Origin: Anaerolineae bacterium
Lineage (GTDB): Bacteria; Chloroflexota; Anaerolineae; Promineifilales; Promineifilaceae
DNA: 50,320 nt
Direction of reading: 5' to 3'
NCBI GenBank assembly: GCA_015486215.1
Contig: WFSA01000253.1
Coordinates: 1-50,320 of the forward strand
A program made the translations under genes and the position numbers. Positions 48,298 through 50,320 of this stretch are shown here, piece after piece. Each line of letters starts with the position of its first letter. Positions within the stretch are counted from its first letter, which is position 1. The notes beneath the pieces were generated by a model, which saw only the letters and a list, made by a program, of their open reading frames with translations, had not been told where the DNA came from and searched no databases.

Positions 48298-50320
48298 ATG
48301 CCGCTTGCACACTTTCGTAAGCATATCGCCCCATCAACGGCCGTTTTCCTCACCTTCATAGCCGCCCTTGCATCGCTTCGCGCTTTATATGAGGGGACGT
48401 TTCCCCGTTTGGCCTTTTTGGCTATGCCGCTTTCAAATCTACTGATTGCAGGGATGGCCGCCGTGGGCGGGGGGCTGTTTTTGTGGCGATGGGCGGCGCA
48501 GAAAAGCGATTCCATCTGGCTGCCAACGGCCGTTTTCCTCCCCCTCCTCCTCAATTTACTTTATTTGCCACAAACGGCCGTTCACCCCCAATTCGGCAAT
48601 TTCCTCCTCTTCACCAGCATCTGGCTGACCGCATTGCTCACCGCCCATCTCGTTCAGCCGCACACCCCGCGATGGCAAGATGCCCTATTTCTACTCATTT
48701 ATACCGCTCCCATCTATTTGTTGACAATGGGGCGCACCGTCGGCAAAGCGGACAGCTTCGAATTCCAAGTCGTCATCCCCCAATTGGAGATCGCCCATCC
48801 GACAGGATATCCGCTCTACATTTTGCTGACCAAATTGCTCACCCTCTTCATCCCCATTGGCGAAATGGCGTGGCGGGTGAACATGATCACGGCTAGTTAC
48901 GCCCTTCTCGCCCTCTACTTGCTCTACGAACTGATGCGCCATCTCACCGCGATGCCGATCATCGGCGTGCTGACCGCCGCCCTCTTCGCCCTCACCCCCA
49001 CCTTTTGGAGCCAAGCGATCAATGCCGAAGTGTACAGCCTCAACAGCCTCATCATCACCGCCGCCCTTTTACTGATGGCAAAAATCAGCCGCGAGCCATC
49101 CCGCCGTCTCCCCTTCGCCCTTGCCATCGTGCTGGGATTAGGGTTGACCAACCATCTCACCACCGTTATTTTATTGCCGACGGCCGTTCTCACCCTCTTC
49201 TCCGCCCGAAAAAAGATCAACCTCCGCCCCGTCACCCTGCCCGCACTGCTGATCGCCTTCCTGCTGCCCCTGTCACTCTACGCCTATCTCCCCATTCGCT
49301 GGCAAGCACTGCACGACGAGCCAATGGGCGCGTCCCGCTTTATCGAGTGGGTTATCGCCGGCCGTTTTCGCGGCGCATTGCAGCTATGGGCGTGGCTACA
49401 CGATCCTGCCCGCTACACCGTCGTTGCCCGCCTGCTCACTGCCGAATGGACACTGTTTTATCTCCTTGCTGCCGGCATCGGTCTCCTGATTTTAGCGAAA
49501 ACGCAGTGGCGACACGCCTTCGCCCTCACCCTCACCTTTGCGGGATACAGCTTTTACGCCCTCAACTATTACGTCCCCGATTTAGCCGTCTTTCTCATTC
49601 CCGCCCATCTCATCATCGCCATTCTCATCGGCACAGCCGCCGCCAAAGCAGACCGCTCGGCCATCCTGTTCACCCTTTTCGCCCTGCCGCTCTTTGCGCG
49701 GGCGGGGATGGAAACGTGGGCGCAGCTGGATCAATCAACCGACGACGGCTTAACGCGCTGGGGCGAAGCGGTGCTGGCTTTGCCCCTAGCCCAAAACGGC
49801 ACCATTCTGGCCGACAGCGAAAAAATCGCCCCGCTCTACTATTTACAACGAGCAGAAGGGATGCGCCCCGACTTAGACATCCTCGTCCTGCCCGACGAAG
49901 CGGCTTACCGCGCCGAAGTAGACGGCCGTTTAGCCGCCGATCAACCCGTCTATCTTGCCCGCTACCTGCCATCCCTCCACACGATTTATTATTTAAGGGC
50001 AATGGGTCCATTAACCGTTGTCTCCACCCACCCCCTCACGGATCTGCCCGATGGCATAAACCGTATCTCCGAAGCTGTTGGTGAACTCACGCTGATCGGC
50101 TACACCATCGAAGCCGACGCGGCCATTGCCGAGGGGGAGACGGCCGTCACTCTCTACTGGCAGGCTGACGCGCCCGTCAGCCGCCCTTTGCATATTTACA
50201 TGCGCTGGCAAAACGGCGATCCAATCAATCGCGCAGGAACTCACCCCGTCCATAACAACTACCCAGCCAATGCGTGGCGCGATAACGAAATTGTGCCCGA
50301 TTTTTACACACTCCCCCGTC
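48298..50320 (+). CDS. DUF2723-family membrane protein (predicted GT-C type glycosyltransferase), 3' end outside window
   Basis: The open frame from ATG 48298 to the right edge has no stop (674 codons seen). The first 30 residues (MPLAHFRKHIAPSTAVFLTF) lead into many membrane helices. KADSFEFQVVIPQLEIAHPTGYPLYILLTKL is the DUF2723 signature (first extracytoplasmic loop with Asp and Glu, then HPTGYPLY), near residues 143-173. More helices follow to about 480, then a soluble C-terminal domain containing LAQNGTILADSEKIAPLYYL. The family is related to O-mannosyltransferases that use lipid-linked sugars. A direct acceptor is unknown. The frame is unusually rich in ACGGCCGT (six copies). The start codon lies at the edge of the TTTGCA tract. 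Confidence 0.85.
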   Translation, partial: MPLAHFRKHIAPSTAVFLTFIAALASLRALYEGTFPRLAFLAMPLSNLLIAGMAAVGGGLFLWRWAAQKSDSIWLPTAVFLPLLLNLLYLPQTAVHPQFGNFLLFTSIWLTALLTAHLVQPHTPRWQDALFLLIYTAPIYLLTMGRTVGKADSFEFQVVIPQLEIAHPTGYPLYILLTKLLTLFIPIGEMAWRVNMITASYALLALYLLYELMRHLTAMPIIGVLTAALFALTPTFWSQAINAEVYSLNSLIITAALLLMAKISREPSRRLPFALAIVLGLGLTNHLTTVILLPTAVLTLFSARKKINLRPVTLPALLIAFLLPLSLYAYLPIRWQALHDEPMGASRFIEWVIAGRFRGALQLWAWLHDPARYTVVARLLTAEWTLFYLLAAGIGLLILAKTQWRHAFALTLTFAGYSFYALNYYVPDLAVFLIPAHLIIAILIGTAAAKADRSAILFTLFALPLFARAGMETWAQLDQSTDDGLTRWGEAVLALPLAQNGTILADSEKIAPLYYLQRAEGMRPDLDILVLPDEAAYRAEVDGRLAADQPVYLARYLPSLHTIYYLRAMGPLTVVSTHPLTDLPDGINRISEAVGELTLIGYTIEADAAIAEGETAVTLYWQADAPVSRPLHIYMRWQNGDPINRAGTHPVHNNYPANAWRDNEIVPDFYTLPR

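Noticed and set aside
49005-50084. 359-residue frame rich in Arg, His and Pro on the plus strand
   Set aside because: It is out of frame with the DUF2723 protein, which has clear membrane helices and the HPTGYPLY motif.
1-50320. tRNA or rRNA genes
   Set aside because: No conserved rRNA segments or tRNA T-loop/acceptor patterns were recognised; short tRNAs could still be missed by eye.

Overview
The window looks like chromosomal DNA of a Chloroflexota bacterium, probably of the Anaerolineae group. This is inferred from gene content (Tad pilus genes without secretin, SUF genes with SufR, DUF2723 membrane protein, clostripain-type peptidase, secreted proteins with a short YLP motif after the signal) and not from a marker gene. 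No rRNA, tRNA or CRISPR array was seen. About 30 genes are present. Nearly every intergenic gap longer than 300 bases is filled by short palindromic repeats.

Layout. 1-2161: a Clp-type AAA+ unfoldase, cut by the window edge, whose first ATPase domain has lost its catalytic motifs. 2305-4743: a lipoprotein with three tandem amino-acid-binding domains. 5133-8752: a YprB-like exonuclease, kbl, a Nif3-family protein and an HNH nuclease remnant. 8753-11042: an arginine (phosphagen) kinase gene surrounded by repeats. 11043-12461: hpf and comF. 12809-17957: a Tad pilus motor block (tadC, tadB, tadA/cpaF, cpaE with receiver domain). 18788-23618: a secreted trypsin, a NarL-type two-component pair and alr. 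24076-32411: clostripain-type peptidase, a secreted protein, DUF1028 protein, a gamma-glutamyltransferase-like protein, a VWA protein and an isochorismatase-fold hydrolase. 32805-36242: pheA, a VOC protein and proS. 36642-46087: a SUF iron-sulfur locus, sufC-sufB(intein)-sufD-sufS-xisH-xisI(broken)-sufU on the minus strand, with sufR and sufT divergent. 46524-50320: a PfkB kinase, an orphan parA and a DUF2723 membrane glycosyltransferase cut by the right edge.

Three sequence-level systems overlie the genes. First, the palindrome ACGGCCGT (often AACGGCCGTT) occurs about 88 times by hand count, mostly inside genes, where it encodes T-A-V, N-G-R or R-P. It is scarce in the triple binding-protein gene, the arginine kinase/hpf region and the Tad genes. 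Second, a superfamily of roughly 110-124 bp non-coding elements ends in GTATCTTCTCA and has different interiors; most copies are flanked by 8-bp direct repeats, so they are transposed MITEs. A related 120 bp family ends in GTAACTACTCAGCC, also with 8-bp duplications, and one of its copies carries a further MITE inside it. Third, pyrimidine/purine simple-sequence tracts and TTTGCA-rich tracts lie between genes.

Functional links: the SUF genes form one Fe-S assembly operon with its likely regulator SufR; the Tad genes supply the motor and platform of a pilus whose pilins lie elsewhere; the kinase/regulator pair at 20.3-22.4 kb forms a two-component system. The other genes are singletons or loose pairs.
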